DNA from: Mangrovicoccus sp.
GTDB lineage: Bacteria; Pseudomonadota; Alphaproteobacteria; Rhodobacterales; Rhodobacteraceae
DNA: 64,000 nt
Assembly (NCBI GenBank): GCA_025800345.1
Contig: JAOXSB010000238.1
Location: forward strand, 1-64,000
Reading direction: 5' to 3'
Position numbers and translations under genes: made by a program. The notes under the pieces are model-generated. The model was not told the DNA's origin and searched no databases. It saw only the letters and a list, made by a program, of their open reading frames with translations. Each line of letters opens with the position of its first letter. Position 1 is the stretch's first letter. Below, piece by piece: positions 7,611-16,947 of the stretch.

Positions 7611-8801
7611 CTACCCCCCAACACGCCCCAAAAGGCGCGGGCCGTAGCAGATTAGGAACAGTCCAAACCCTGCGATCCAGGCCAGGGCGGAGAGCGCATA
7701 GAGCAGCCCGGACATATCCAGCCAGAGCCCGGCCAGGGGGCGCAGGGCTGCGGCCAGAACAATTGCGACAAAAATCGCCACGGTGCCCGGGCCCGCATGC
7801 AAGCTGCCGCCGCTATGGCCCAGGGTCGCGCGGGTCATCACCGCCAAGGTCATCAGCCCCATGGCACCGACCATCCATAGATGCTGCGCCGCCGCTTGGG
7901 GCATCAGGCCAGGGGCGGCAATCCCAAAGGCCATGGCCAGCGCGCCGAGCGGCACAAAGACAAAGGCCCCATGCAGCACAAAGAGCAGCGGCTCGGCCCG
8001 TACCGCCAGCCCGCGCCAGCGCGACAGCCGCCAAAGCTGGCCCAGACCGCCCAGCAGCAGCGCCAGGGCTGTGACCATCCCATCGGGCCAGATCACCCAA
8101 AGCAGCAGCGCCGCGGCCAGCAGCGCCAGGGCGATCATATCGCCTTTGTTCAGATCGGCGGGCAATTTGGTTTCTCCGTGGGATTTCAGCCAATTGCGCG
8201 AAAAATTCGCGGCCAAGCGCCCGCCCACCAGGGCGATCATCATCAGCGTGCCCATGAGCCCAAGGCGCAGGCCCGCCCCCTGGGCCGGGCTGCCATTCTG
8301 GGCCAGCTCGATATGGAACAGACCTTGGCCCAGGATCACCAAGAGCACCGTGGCCAGCACCGAAAGATTGCGCCAATTGCGCCCGGCCCCGATTTGAAAC
8401 CCCACAAAAAGCGCCAGGGCCAATGGCATGGCCAGGGTGATCGGGGCCAAGATCACAGCCGGGATCACGCCTAAAAACAGCATGGCCAGGCGGGCCAAGA
8501 TCCAGAGCGCGAAGAGCCCGATCAAGGCGCGCCCTTGCAGCGGGGATTGCCCGGTCCAGCTTGGCACCGCGGTGAGCAAAAACCCCGCTAAGGGCGCGGC
8601 GAGATAGCCAAAGAGCAGCTCATGGGCGTGCCAGGCAAAGATATCCCCCTGCCCTGGCAAGCTCAGATCCCCTGAAAGCAGCGCCAGCCACAGGGCCATG
8701 GACAGCACCGCCCAGATCGCAGCGGAGAAGAAAAACGGCCGAAAGCCTGCGGAAAAGAACCGGGGGCGGAGTTGCGGGGGATTGGTTGTGGCTGTGGTCA
8801 T
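7611..8801 (-). CDS. nnrS: NnrS family haem/copper membrane protein
   Basis: A 396-residue polytopic membrane protein of about 12 helices. It opens with FFSAGFRPFFFSAAIWAVLS and contains WHAHELLFGYLAAPLAGFLL and the later histidine-containing segments HLWMVGAMGLMTLAVMTRAT and LGHSGG, all typical of NnrS. The family is tied to nitric-oxide and nitrosative stress responses in denitrifiers and binds haem and copper; its mechanism is not settled. It lies between the nif operons, in the same direction as nifHDK but separated from nifK by a terminator. A perfect palindrome (GCAAAGCG/CGCTTTGC, 8824-8839) sits 23 bases before its ATG and could be an operator. Confidence 0.9.
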   Translation of the reverse strand: MTTATTNPPQLRPRFFSAGFRPFFFSAAIWAVLSMALWLALLSGDLSLPGQGDIFAWHAHELLFGYLAAPLAGFLLTAVPSWTGQSPLQGRALIGLFALWILARLAMLFLGVIPAVILAPITLAMPLALALFVGFQIGAGRNWRNLSVLATVLLVILGQGLFHIELAQNGSPAQGAGLRLGLMGTLMMIALVGGRLAANFSRNWLKSHGETKLPADLNKGDMIALALLAAALLLWVIWPDGMVTALALLLGGLGQLWRLSRWRGLAVRAEPLLFVLHGAFVFVPLGALAMAFGIAAPGLMPQAAAQHLWMVGAMGLMTLAVMTRATLGHSGGSLHAGPGTVAIFVAIVLAAALRPLAGLWLDMSGLLYALSALAWIAGFGLFLICYGPRLLGRVGG

Positions 8802-8823
8802 GGGGGCAATCTGTACCGCTTTG

Positions 8824-8839
8824 GCAAAGCGCGCTTTGC
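8824..8839. repeat. 16-base palindrome upstream of nnrS
   Basis: GCAAAGCG is followed directly by its reverse complement CGCTTTGC. It lies between the nifK terminator and the nnrS start, a typical operator position. No regulator can be assigned; it does not match the FNR/Nnr TTGAT-N4-ATCAA pattern. Confidence 0.45.
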
Positions 8840-8853
8840 GCTAGAACAAAAAA

Positions 8854-8876
8854 GCCGGCCGCAAGAAGCGGCCGGC
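8854..8876 (-). terminator. Rho-independent terminator after nifK
   Basis: GCCGGCCGC (8854-8862) and GCGGCCGGC (8868-8876) form a perfect 9-bp stem with a 5-base loop. On the minus strand the stem is followed by TTTTTTG. It closes the nifHDK transcript 25 bases beyond the nifK stop. Confidence 0.93.
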
Positions 8877-8900
8877 CAGTAGATCCGCTAAAGGGGAAAA

Positions 8901-10439
8901 TTAGCGGGTCAGGTCGTAGCTGTAATCGGTCTCGCCGGGCACGATCGTGTCATCATCGAGCTTGTCGAAGATCATATCGAGCAGTTTGACCAGAACAGTC
9001 AGCGCACCTTGGTAGCCCCAGGTGGGGAAACGGTGGTGGTGGTGACGGTCGAAGATCGGGAAAGCGAGACGGATCAGCGGGGTGCCGGTGTCGCGTTCCA
9101 GATATTTACCATAGGAGTTGCCGATCAGCAGATCCACGGGCTCGGTGTTGAGCAGCGAGCGCATGTGCCACAGGTCACGCTGTGGCCAGACCTGGCAATT
9201 GGCACCGAAGGGAGAGCTGGCCAGCAGTTCTTCCATCTTTTTGCCCCAGGCTTTGGTGCCGTTGGTGGCCAGGCAGTGACGCGGCTCGGCGCCCATTTCC
9301 ATCAAGAAGCGCGCCATGGCATAGACAAAATCCGGGTCGCCATAGATGGCGAAGGTTTTGCCATGCAGCCAGGCTTGGCTATCGGCCAGCGCATCGATCA
9401 GGCGGCCACGCTCCATGCGCAGGCTTTCTGGGATGGCTTTGCCGGTCAGTTCCGAGACTTTCATCAGGAAGTCATCGGTGGCCTGGATGCCCATGGGGTA
9501 GTTGAGATTGATGGCTTCTTGGCCAGCTTTCTCAATGTATTCCATGGTTTTCGGCGTGCAGTATTCCTGCATGGAGATGGTGGCTTTGGCGTTGAGGGCG
9601 GTTTTCACGTCCTCAAGCTTGGTGCCGCCGTCATACATGCGGAATTCACCATCCGAGGGGGTGTCGTAAACGTCGGACACATCGGAGAGGAAGGTGAAAT
9701 CCACACCCATTTCATCAAGCATGCGCTTGATTTCACGGTTATTGGCCACAGCAAACCCGTCAAAGCCGGGGATGATGTTGAGGCCTTCACCGGCTTCGCG
9801 TTCGGCATTGTCCCAGAAATGGCTCAGGATGCCTTTCTGCATGTTGTCATAGCCGTCCACATGGCTGCCCACAAAGGCAGGGGTATGGGCGAAGGGCACA
9901 TCGTAATCATCATCAACCGAGCCTTTTTCCTTGGCTTGCAGGATAAAGGAGTTGAGGTCGTCCCCGATCACCTCGGCCATGCAGGTGGTCGAAACGGCGA
10001 TCATTTTCGGGTTGTAGAGCGCTTTGGTGTTGGCCAGGCCGTCCACCATGTTGATGAGACCACCAAACACAGCGGCGTCTTCGGTCATGGACGAGGACAC
10101 GCAGCTGGAAGGCTCTTTAAAGTGGCGCGACAGGTGCGAGCGATAATAGGCAACGCAGCCCTGCGAGCCATGCACGAAAGGCATGGTCGACTCGTAACCC
10201 TGGCTTGCATAAACGGCGCCCAGAGGCTGGCAGGCTTTGGCGGGGTTTACCGACAGAGCTTCGCGGGCCAGGTTCTTTTCACGATATTCCCAAGACTTGG
10301 TCCAATCGCCGATTTCTTTAACCATTTCATCGGGATGGCCGCATTCGTATTTGACCTTCTTCTCGGTCAACATGTCCTGGTATTCGGGTTCAAGAAAGAG
10401 CGGTGCGTGATCGAGCACCTTATCTGCCGACTGTGGCAT
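8901..10439 (-). CDS. nifK: NifK, nitrogenase MoFe protein beta chain
   Basis: A 512-residue protein. The three P-cluster cysteines are at 70 ([10 protein letters not shown]), 95 (GSQGC) and 153 ([12 protein letters not shown]), the same numbers as in the Azotobacter protein. The C-terminus has the expected [20 protein letters not shown] segment. NifK pairs with NifD in the alpha2beta2 dinitrogenase and shares the P-cluster that passes electrons to FeMo-co. ATG 10439 follows the nifD stop by 112 bases, which include a strong hairpin. The gene is third in nifHDK and is followed by a clear terminator. Confidence 0.98.
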   Translation of the reverse strand: MPQSADKVLDHAPLFLEPEYQDMLTEKKVKYECGHPDEMVKEIGDWTKSWEYREKNLAREALSVNPAKACQPLGAVYASQGYESTMPFVHGSQGCVAYYRSHLSRHFKEPSSCVSSSMTEDAAVFGGLINMVDGLANTKALYNPKMIAVSTTCMAEVIGDDLNSFILQAKEKGSVDDDYDVPFAHTPAFVGSHVDGYDNMQKGILSHFWDNAEREAGEGLNIIPGFDGFAVANNREIKRMLDEMGVDFTFLSDVSDVYDTPSDGEFRMYDGGTKLEDVKTALNAKATISMQEYCTPKTMEYIEKAGQEAINLNYPMGIQATDDFLMKVSELTGKAIPESLRMERGRLIDALADSQAWLHGKTFAIYGDPDFVYAMARFLMEMGAEPRHCLATNGTKAWGKKMEELLASSPFGANCQVWPQRDLWHMRSLLNTEPVDLLIGNSYGKYLERDTGTPLIRLAFPIFDRHHHHRFPTWGYQGALTVLVKLLDMIFDKLDDDTIVPGETDYSYDLTR

Positions 10440-10503
10440 GGGTCATAATCCTTCTATTGGCCGTCCGCATTCCGAGACGCGCCTGTGTGAGGAATGAAAG
10501 GGA

Positions 10504-10542
10504 CCGCGGGGAGGCCGGAGGGAGGGGGCAACCCCCCCGCGG
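10504..10542 (-). other. Hairpin in the nifD-nifK gap
   Basis: CCGCGGGG (10504-10511) and CCCCGCGG (10535-10542) are perfect inverted repeats flanking a 23-base purine-rich loop. No U-tract follows, so this looks like an mRNA-processing or stability element rather than a terminator. Confidence 0.6.
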
Positions 10543-10551
10543 AACGAGGGC

Positions 10552-12063
10552 TTATTCTGCGGCGATCGCAGTGGGGGTTTCCCAAGGAGCGTCGTACATG
10601 CCCCAAACAGGGTTGTTGATCGCCAGGTCCATATCGCGGGCAAAGATGGCGAAGCCGTCATAGCCGTGATAGGGGCCCGAATAGTCCCAGCTGTGCATCT
10701 GGCGGAACGGGATACCCATTTTCTGAACCGGGTATTTTTCCTTGATGCCGGAGCCGACCAGATCGGGGCGGATCTTTTCGATGAATTTCTCCAGCTCATA
10801 GCCGGTGACATCATCATAGATCAGCGTGCCGTCTTTCACATAGTGACCGGTCCGCTTGTAGTCGTCGCCATGGCCAAATTCATAGCCGGTACCAGCGATA
10901 ACCATGCCCAGATCGTCATAAGCGGTCACAACGTGACGCGGACGCAGGCCACCGACATAGAGCATGACGGATTTGCCTTCCAGACGCGGACGGTATTTGG
11001 CGATCACTTCGTCAACCAAAGGCTGATATTTGGCGATCACGCGCTCGGCGCCTTCTTTGATCTTATCGTCGAACTTGTCGGCGATAGCCCGCAAAGAGGC
11101 AGCGATTTGCGACGGACCAAAGAAGTTATATTCGATCCATTCAACGCCGTATTTCTCTTCCATGTGGCGGCAGATGTAGTTCATCGACCGGTAGCAGTGG
11201 ATGAGGTTCAGCTTGGCTTTGGGGGCGCGCTCGATCTCGGCCAGAGTTGCGTCGCCGGACCAGTTGCCGACCACATTCAGGCCCATTTCTTCGAGCAAGA
11301 TGCGCGATGCCCAGGCATCCCCACCGATGTTGTAGTCACCGATGACGTTCACGTCATAAGGACCAGGCTCATAGGATTTGACGGCCTCGGAATCTTCGGC
11401 GTCAAAGACCCAGTCACGCACCGCGTCATTGGCGATGTGGTGACCCAAGGATTGGGACACGCCGCGGAAACCTTCGCAGCGGACCGGCACCATGGTTTTA
11501 CCGGATTCTTTTTTCTTCTTCTTGGCAACGGCTTCGATGTCGTCACCGATCAGACCGATCGGGCATTCCGACTGGATGGTCACACCATTGGCCAGCGGGA
11601 AGAGCTCGTTGATCTCGTCGATGGTTTTTTCCAGTTTCTTGTCACCGCCGAAAACGATGTCTTTTTCCTGGAAATCCGTGGTGAACTGCATGGTCACGAA
11701 GCTGTCCACACCGGTTTTGCCGATGTAGTAGTTACGACGCTGAGACCAGCTGTACTGACCACAGCCAACGGGGCCGTGGGAGATATGGACCATGTCTTTC
11801 ACAGGGCCCCAAACCACACCTTTCGAACCAGCATAGGCACAACCACGGATGGTCATAACACCGGGGATCGATTTGATGTTGGACTTGGTCGTGTCACATT
11901 TGGACGCGATACCAGTCGTGGCATCAACTTCTGCTTCGGGATCGGGCTGCGCAACCTGCAGATGCTTGGCGCGCTTTTTCTTGGCTTTCGCGGGATAGGC
12001 TTCGAGCACCTCTTCGATGAGGGATTCGTAGTCTTCCGGCCCGCTAACGTGATCTTTGGCCAT
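10552..12063 (-). CDS. nifD: NifD, nitrogenase MoFe protein alpha chain
   Basis: A 503-residue protein. P-cluster cysteines are at 75 (TIRGCAYAG), 101 (GPVGCGQ) and 167 (SECPIG). The FeMo-cofactor ligands are Cys290 ([11 protein letters not shown]) and His457 ([17 protein letters not shown]). The standard His-rich surroundings and the VGGLRPRH motif are present, so it is a complete molybdenum-type catalytic subunit. ATG 12063 (MAKDH) has a ribosome site and is preferred to a start 18 bases upstream. A short lysine-rich run ([12 protein letters not shown], ~179-189) is typical of the NifD insertion loop. It is second in nifHDK, 72 bases after nifH. Confidence 0.98.
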   Translation of the reverse strand: MAKDHVSGPEDYESLIEEVLEAYPAKAKKKRAKHLQVAQPDPEAEVDATTGIASKCDTTKSNIKSIPGVMTIRGCAYAGSKGVVWGPVKDMVHISHGPVGCGQYSWSQRRNYYIGKTGVDSFVTMQFTTDFQEKDIVFGGDKKLEKTIDEINELFPLANGVTIQSECPIGLIGDDIEAVAKKKKKESGKTMVPVRCEGFRGVSQSLGHHIANDAVRDWVFDAEDSEAVKSYEPGPYDVNVIGDYNIGGDAWASRILLEEMGLNVVGNWSGDATLAEIERAPKAKLNLIHCYRSMNYICRHMEEKYGVEWIEYNFFGPSQIAASLRAIADKFDDKIKEGAERVIAKYQPLVDEVIAKYRPRLEGKSVMLYVGGLRPRHVVTAYDDLGMVIAGTGYEFGHGDDYKRTGHYVKDGTLIYDDVTGYELEKFIEKIRPDLVGSGIKEKYPVQKMGIPFRQMHSWDYSGPYHGYDGFAIFARDMDLAINNPVWGMYDAPWETPTAIAAE

Positions 12064-12096
12064 CCTTTTGGCTCCTCTCACTGGCGTGGCTAATAT

Positions 12097-12123
12097 GGTC
12101 GGCCCACGGCCCGCAGGCCGACC
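12097..12123 (-). other. Hairpin in the nifH-nifD gap
   Basis: GGTCGGCC (12097-12104) and GGCCGACC (12116-12123) make a perfect 8-bp stem with an 11-base loop just after the nifH stop. Stem-loops here stabilise a short nifH mRNA in other diazotrophs, giving excess Fe protein. That role is inferred. Confidence 0.7.
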
Positions 12124-12135
12124 GGGGATGAGGGC

Positions 12136-13050
<915 letters not shown>

Positions 13051-13089
13051 TCACGAGACGGCGGAATGGCCGAACTCATGGGTTATTGA

Positions 13090-13104
13090 GCAGAAAGCGT
13101 GCCA
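13090..13104 (-). promoter_or_regulatory. Sigma54 (-24/-12) promoter of nifHDK
   Basis: The minus strand reads TGGCACG-CTTT-CTGC, followed by T. The GG and GC pairs and their spacing match the consensus; the -12 box has C instead of the first T. It lies 73 bases before the nifH ATG. Confidence 0.87.
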
Positions 13105-13172
13105 ACCCTTGGAATTGTGGCAAGCCCCTTAAAAACAAGGGTTTTCCGGATTTCGGTCCGAGAGCGGGGCAA

Positions 13173-13188
13173 TGTGACAAACCCGACA
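13173..13188. promoter_or_regulatory. NifA-type upstream activator site (TGT-N10-ACA) for nifH
   Basis: TGT at 13173-13175 and ACA at 13186-13188 are exactly 10 bases apart, about 70 bases upstream of the -24 box. Two further TGACA repeats (centred near 13178 and 13197) lie in the same stretch. Confidence 0.82.
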
Positions 13189-13285
13189 AATGAGTGACAA
13201 GGGGGGGAAAGGCCCGTTGCGCTGCACTGCGGCGTGCGCAAAAAGCGCAAAGGCGTAGCAATCACGGCGCTGCCCAGCGATCAAA

Positions 13286-14638
13286 TTAATCAATGGCAAA
13301 GAGGTCATGGGCGCCCCGGGGCATGGGGATGCGCCGCCCGGTGGGGTGGATCTGATCATCGGTGATGGCAAAGAACGCGATCCAGCCTGGGCTGCGGGGG
13401 GCATTATGGTCTTGGAACACCGCCACGGCCAGGTGATCGCCATCTCGGTCGAACACCACATCTTCGGGGAGCACTCCGGCAAAGCCGATGGGCGGGCTCA
13501 GGGTTTGGAGCTGCCCGGTGGCGTCGTCAAAGGCCAGCAGCGAGAGCGACGCGCCCCGCCGCCCTGGCACCAGGGTGAACATCCCGCCAGGCAGATAGGT
13601 GCGTTCCATATTCACCACCGCGAGCCGGTCGCCCGCGCGGTTGATCTCGAAGCCTTCAGGGGATCTGGAGACCGTGGCCGAGGAAAGGATGCCCCGCCTT
13701 TGATCTGTGGGCGAGAGCGCAAAGGCATGGATTTCGCCCTTCGGCACGAACAGCGCGCCCAGGGCGGTTGGCCCCCATTTCACATCCGCCACCAGGAAAT
13801 GCTTGCCGCGATTGCTCCAGCGCCCGGTGCTGAGCCAGTGGCCCTGCTGCACAGGCGGTTCGGCCTGGGCTCCGACGGGCAGGCCTTGGGCATCAAAGCG
13901 AAAGCGCAGCAGCCCCACCGCAAGATTGGATTGGATATAGCCCGCCGCCTGGCCGCTGGGATGGATCATGGCATAGCTGAGCCCGGCATCGATGGGGCCG
14001 CGCTTGCTGATCTCGTCCAGATCCAGATCAATGCGCCGGGGCGCAGCGGGCAGACCGTTTTGCAAGGGCAGCACGGTAATCTCGGCCTCGGGATCGCCGC
14101 AAGCCACCAATAGCCAGCGCCGATCCGGGGCGATGTCGATGTTATTGGGCTGGGCGCAGACAAAGCGCTGATCCAAGATCGCGCCGCTGTGCAAATCGAT
14201 GCTGGTGAGCCGCCCGCCCGCGGGCATTTCGGCAAAGACATCGCCCATGCGCGTTGCGCCTTTGGGGGCTGGGCCGCGCCCTTCGATCACATAGGCGATG
14301 CCGGTGCTGGGATCGGCGGTCATAGGGCCAGGCCAGCCCATCACCGTATTGGATGCCTGAATGATTTTGCGTTCGGGATTTGGGCTGCCGGGATTTTCTA
14401 GAACGATCAAGTGATCCCGGGCGCCTTCAATGGGGTAGAGCTGCCCATCTGCATAGCCGGTGGCGGCCATATCCGCATCTGTGAGCACCAAAAGCTGGGA
14501 CAGGTCAAACCCCTCGGGGGCGGTTGATATTGGCGCGACAGGTGGGCCTGGGCTGAATAGGTTCCACATTCCCAATGCGACGAGCCCAAGCAGCAGCCCC
14601 CCGGCCAAAATACGTCCTAAGCTTTTCAGAATACCCAT
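13286..14638 (-). CDS. Exported or membrane-anchored beta-propeller protein, function unknown
   Basis: A 450-residue protein with an N-terminal signal anchor (RILAGGLLLGLVALGMW). The body is rich in short beta-strand repeats of the kind found in YncE/lactonase-like propellers (e.g. NNIDIAPDRRWLLVACGDP and EDVVFDRDGDHLAVAVFQDH). No catalytic motif is evident. The gene lies upstream of the nifH promoter region and points the same way, but is separated from nifH by 268 bases holding the nif control sites, so it is unlikely to be a nif gene. It stands alone; the MarR gene upstream ends 60 bases before it. Function cannot be assigned from sequence. Confidence 0.7.
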   Translation of the reverse strand: MGILKSLGRILAGGLLLGLVALGMWNLFSPGPPVAPISTAPEGFDLSQLLVLTDADMAATGYADGQLYPIEGARDHLIVLENPGSPNPERKIIQASNTVMGWPGPMTADPSTGIAYVIEGRGPAPKGATRMGDVFAEMPAGGRLTSIDLHSGAILDQRFVCAQPNNIDIAPDRRWLLVACGDPEAEITVLPLQNGLPAAPRRIDLDLDEISKRGPIDAGLSYAMIHPSGQAAGYIQSNLAVGLLRFRFDAQGLPVGAQAEPPVQQGHWLSTGRWSNRGKHFLVADVKWGPTALGALFVPKGEIHAFALSPTDQRRGILSSATVSRSPEGFEINRAGDRLAVVNMERTYLPGGMFTLVPGRRGASLSLLAFDDATGQLQTLSPPIGFAGVLPEDVVFDRDGDHLAVAVFQDHNAPRSPGWIAFFAITDDQIHPTGRRIPMPRGAHDLFAID

Positions 14639-14698
14639 GGGTTATGTTCCGGCAAATTGATCAAGTATAAGCCGGAGTATTCTTACGAATGCTGTATT

Positions 14699-15145
14699 TT
14701 ACAAATCTCGTTTTTGTGAGAGCGATTGGGCGATCTGGGCGATTTGCGCCACAAACCCATCGCGTTCGGCCGGATCGAGCGCATCGAGCATCACATCCAT
14801 CGTGGCCAATTCTTCGGCCTCCAAAAGCGCGAAGGTTTCTATCCCGGCTTTGGTGAGAAACAGCGAGATTGCCCGGCGATTGGTCGGGGAGCGTTCCCGG
14901 CGGATCAGATCGCGATCTTCGAGCCGGTCGATAATGCTGCTGGCGGTGGTGGGCACCACCCCCAGTGACGTGGCCAGGTCCGAGAGTTTGCAACCGCTAT
15001 GATGAGAGACATAGCGTATGGCTTGCAGCTCTGCATAAGAGAAGTTGAACGCGCGATGGGTCTTTTGAATCTCGTTCTCAGCGACTTTCAGTGCCCCAAC
15101 AATGGCGATGAAAGATTGGCGGAGGATGCGCGCGTTTTCGGACAT
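14699..15145 (-). CDS. MarR-family transcriptional regulator
   Basis: A 148-residue winged helix-turn-helix protein. The sequence RYVSHHSGCKLSDLATSLGV, then TTASSIIDRLEDRDLIRR and SPTNRRAISLFLTKAG, is the standard MarR recognition helix and wing. ATG 15145 (MSENARIL) is chosen; the longer frame to 15184 would run into the palindrome. It lies directly downstream of, and in the same direction as, two genes for unsaturated fatty-acyl-CoA metabolism. A 28-base perfect palindrome sits between it and the SDR gene and could be its operator or that gene's terminator. A role as sensor of an acyl-CoA or aromatic ligand is a guess from context. Confidence 0.88.
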   Translation of the reverse strand: MSENARILRQSFIAIVGALKVAENEIQKTHRAFNFSYAELQAIRYVSHHSGCKLSDLATSLGVVPTTASSIIDRLEDRDLIRRERSPTNRRAISLFLTKAGIETFALLEAEELATMDVMLDALDPAERDGFVAQIAQIAQSLSQKRDL

Positions 15146-15179
15146 ATGCCTATGTAAGATGTCCTGCGGGCGGGGGGAA

Positions 15180-15207
15180 GGCACAAAACCACGAGTGGTT
15201 TTGTGCC
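15180..15207. repeat. 28-base perfect palindrome between SDR and MarR genes
   Basis: GGCACAAAACCAC (15180-15192) and GTGGTTTTGTGCC (15195-15207) are exact inverted repeats with 2 bases between. It starts 7 bases beyond the SDR stop and lies 34 bases before the MarR ATG. The inner AAAACCAC/GTGGTTTT resembles a compact bidirectional terminator; an operator role is equally possible. Confidence 0.7.
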
Positions 15208-15214
15208 GTTGGGT

Positions 15215-16042
15215 TCACGCACCGCGCATTTTGTCCAGCATACGGGACATTTTCCCCATCATTTGGCCGACGCCGCCCTGGGCCCAGCCCCCATCCACAG
15301 GCAAAATCGCCCCTGAGATATAGGATCCGGCCTCAGAGCTGACCATCATCGCGGCATTGGCCATATCCACCACTGTGCCATCGCGGCCCAAAGGCACCGA
15401 TTTGGTGACAGCGGCGCGGATTTCAGGCGTTGGGGCCAAGCGGTCCATGCCTTCGGTGTTTTCAATGGGTCCCGGCACCAAGGAATTCACCCGGATGCCA
15501 TCACTGCCCCATTCCATGGACAAGGTGCGCGTGACCATATCCACCCCGGCTTTGGCGGCGCAGACATGGCTTTGATAGCTCATGGGCAAGAACGCTTGGG
15601 GGGCCGAGATATTGATCACGCTGGCCCCGGGTTTGGTCAGATGCGCATGACCGGCCCGCATCACGTGGAAGGTGCCCAGCAGATCGATTTCCACCACTGA
15701 GCGGATCGCATTGGGCGACATATCCAGCAAGCGTGCCGGGAAATTCCCCGCCGCCCCGGAGATCAACACATCAATGCTGCTCCCGAAAAAGCCCGCAACA
15801 TCGGCAAAGCCTTTTTCCACGGCCTCGTAATCGCGCACATCCAGCGAGACGCCGAACGCGTCAGAGCCCAATTCCTTAAGCCCTGCCACGGCCGCATCGA
15901 CCTTGTCTTGGCTGCGCGAGGCCACAGCCACCCGGGCCCCGGCCCGGGCAAAGCCTTGGGCGATGCCATAATTGATGCCGCTGGTGCCGCCGACCACATA
16001 GACAGTCTTGCCGCTAAAATCGAAACTTACGGGTGCAGACAT
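15215..16042 (-). CDS. SDR oxidoreductase, 2,4-dienoyl-CoA reductase-like
   Basis: A 275-residue Rossmann-fold SDR. The nucleotide motif VVGGTSGINYGIAQGFARAG is at ~16-35, with NISAPQAFLPMSYQSHVCAAKAG further on. The usual Tyr-x3-Lys is absent: the residue four before the Lys is Val. Instead the HVxAAKAG sequence matches peroxisomal 2,4-dienoyl-CoA reductases (DECR2/SPS19 type), which do not use the canonical Tyr. The enzyme would reduce 2,4-dienoyl-CoA with NADPH in beta-oxidation of unsaturated fatty acids. It follows an enoyl-CoA isomerase-like gene by 72 bases, supporting this. The residue after SAPQ differs from classical SDR serine sites, again as in DECR. Confidence 0.78.
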   Translation of the reverse strand: MSAPVSFDFSGKTVYVVGGTSGINYGIAQGFARAGARVAVASRSQDKVDAAVAGLKELGSDAFGVSLDVRDYEAVEKGFADVAGFFGSSIDVLISGAAGNFPARLLDMSPNAIRSVVEIDLLGTFHVMRAGHAHLTKPGASVINISAPQAFLPMSYQSHVCAAKAGVDMVTRTLSMEWGSDGIRVNSLVPGPIENTEGMDRLAPTPEIRAAVTKSVPLGRDGTVVDMANAAMMVSSEAGSYISGAILPVDGGWAQGGVGQMMGKMSRMLDKMRGA

Positions 16043-16114
16043 AGATGTTTCCTCCACTGAATGCCGCTTTTGTATCGGCTTGGCTTTGCGCCTGGCTGGG
16101 TGTCGTTCTTGGGC

Positions 16115-16831
16115 TCACATAGTGAGCTTGAGTTCCTCGATATAGGGTTTGTCCTCGGTGGCGATCACATCGACGATTTGGTGATGCAAGCGGCGCTTAT
16201 GCTCGCCGAAGATGCCCCGGCCTTTGTTGAAGGTTGCTGCGAATTCCATGGCGCCGTCAAAGGTCGATGGGGCATCGGGATAGGCGGCCTCGATCACGTG
16301 ATCGGCCAGCAGATCGGCGGCGGTGGCCCGGCGGCCGGTCAATTTCAGCTCGTTAAAGCGATAATAGGGCATCGCTTTCTTCACGAATTCGATCATGCCG
16401 GGCAGGAAGGGGATGGAGATATCCACTTCGGGGAAGCAGAAATAGCCGCGATCCGAGCGCATGACGCGGAAATCGCAAGCGCAAGCCAGCATCGCGCCAT
16501 TGCCAAACGCATGCCCGTTGATCGCGGCGATCACCGGGAAAGGGGCCAGCAGCAAGCGGGTGAACACTTCGTTCATTGCATACATGAAACGGCGCACTTC
16601 GTCATGCTCGCCATCTTGCATGGCTTTCATCAAGAAGTTCAGATTGATGCCTTGGCTCCAGTTTTTCTCATCGCTGGAGGTGATGACCACGGCGCGCACG
16701 GATTTGTCGGCCTCGGCCGCATCCAGGGCCGCCAGCATGCCTTCGGCAAAGGGGATATCCTGGCGGTTCTCGCCATTATCCATGGTGATCACACCGATAT
16801 TGTTTTGAACTTCGAATTTAACCACGGACAT
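16115..16831 (-). CDS. Enoyl-CoA hydratase/isomerase family, delta3,delta2-enoyl-CoA isomerase-like
   Basis: A 238-residue crotonase-fold protein. It has the oxyanion-hole segment INGHAFGNGAMLACACDFRV near 105-124, followed by GYFCFPEVDISIPF. Glu in the FPEVD motif is the single catalytic acid of the monofunctional delta3,delta2-enoyl-CoA isomerases; hydratases carry a second Glu, here not seen in the HAFGNGAM segment. The protein is about 20 residues shorter than typical hydratases. It is transcribed with the dienoyl-CoA reductase-like gene (72-base gap), forming the two auxiliary steps for unsaturated acyl-CoAs. ATG 16831 is the only good start. Substrate is inferred from family and neighbour. 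Confidence 0.8.
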   Translation of the reverse strand: MSVVKFEVQNNIGVITMDNGENRQDIPFAEGMLAALDAAEADKSVRAVVITSSDEKNWSQGINLNFLMKAMQDGEHDEVRRFMYAMNEVFTRLLLAPFPVIAAINGHAFGNGAMLACACDFRVMRSDRGYFCFPEVDISIPFLPGMIEFVKKAMPYYRFNELKLTGRRATAADLLADHVIEAAYPDAPSTFDGAMEFAATFNKGRGIFGEHKRRLHHQIVDVIATEDKPYIEELKLTM

Positions 16832-16947
16832 GATGGTTCCTCCCCGCGCATGGCCTGCACCATGCTATTTAACACTTGCCGCTCTAGTAGAGGAGCGGGC
16901 TTGTTGCTGTTAATCAAAACGTGGCGTCGTGTCAGGCCGATGGATGA

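Noticed and set aside
9009-12093. Long plus-strand open frames opposite nifK and nifD (479 and 475 codons)
   Set aside because: They are antisense to well-identified nitrogenase genes and show the His/Gly-rich composition typical of the complement of GC-biased coding sequence; no recognisable domains or ribosome sites.
15215-16042. Naming this SDR as a FabG-type 3-oxoacyl-ACP reductase
   Set aside because: The catalytic Tyr-x3-Lys is missing (Val at the Tyr place) and HVxAAKAG points to the dienoyl-CoA reductase group.
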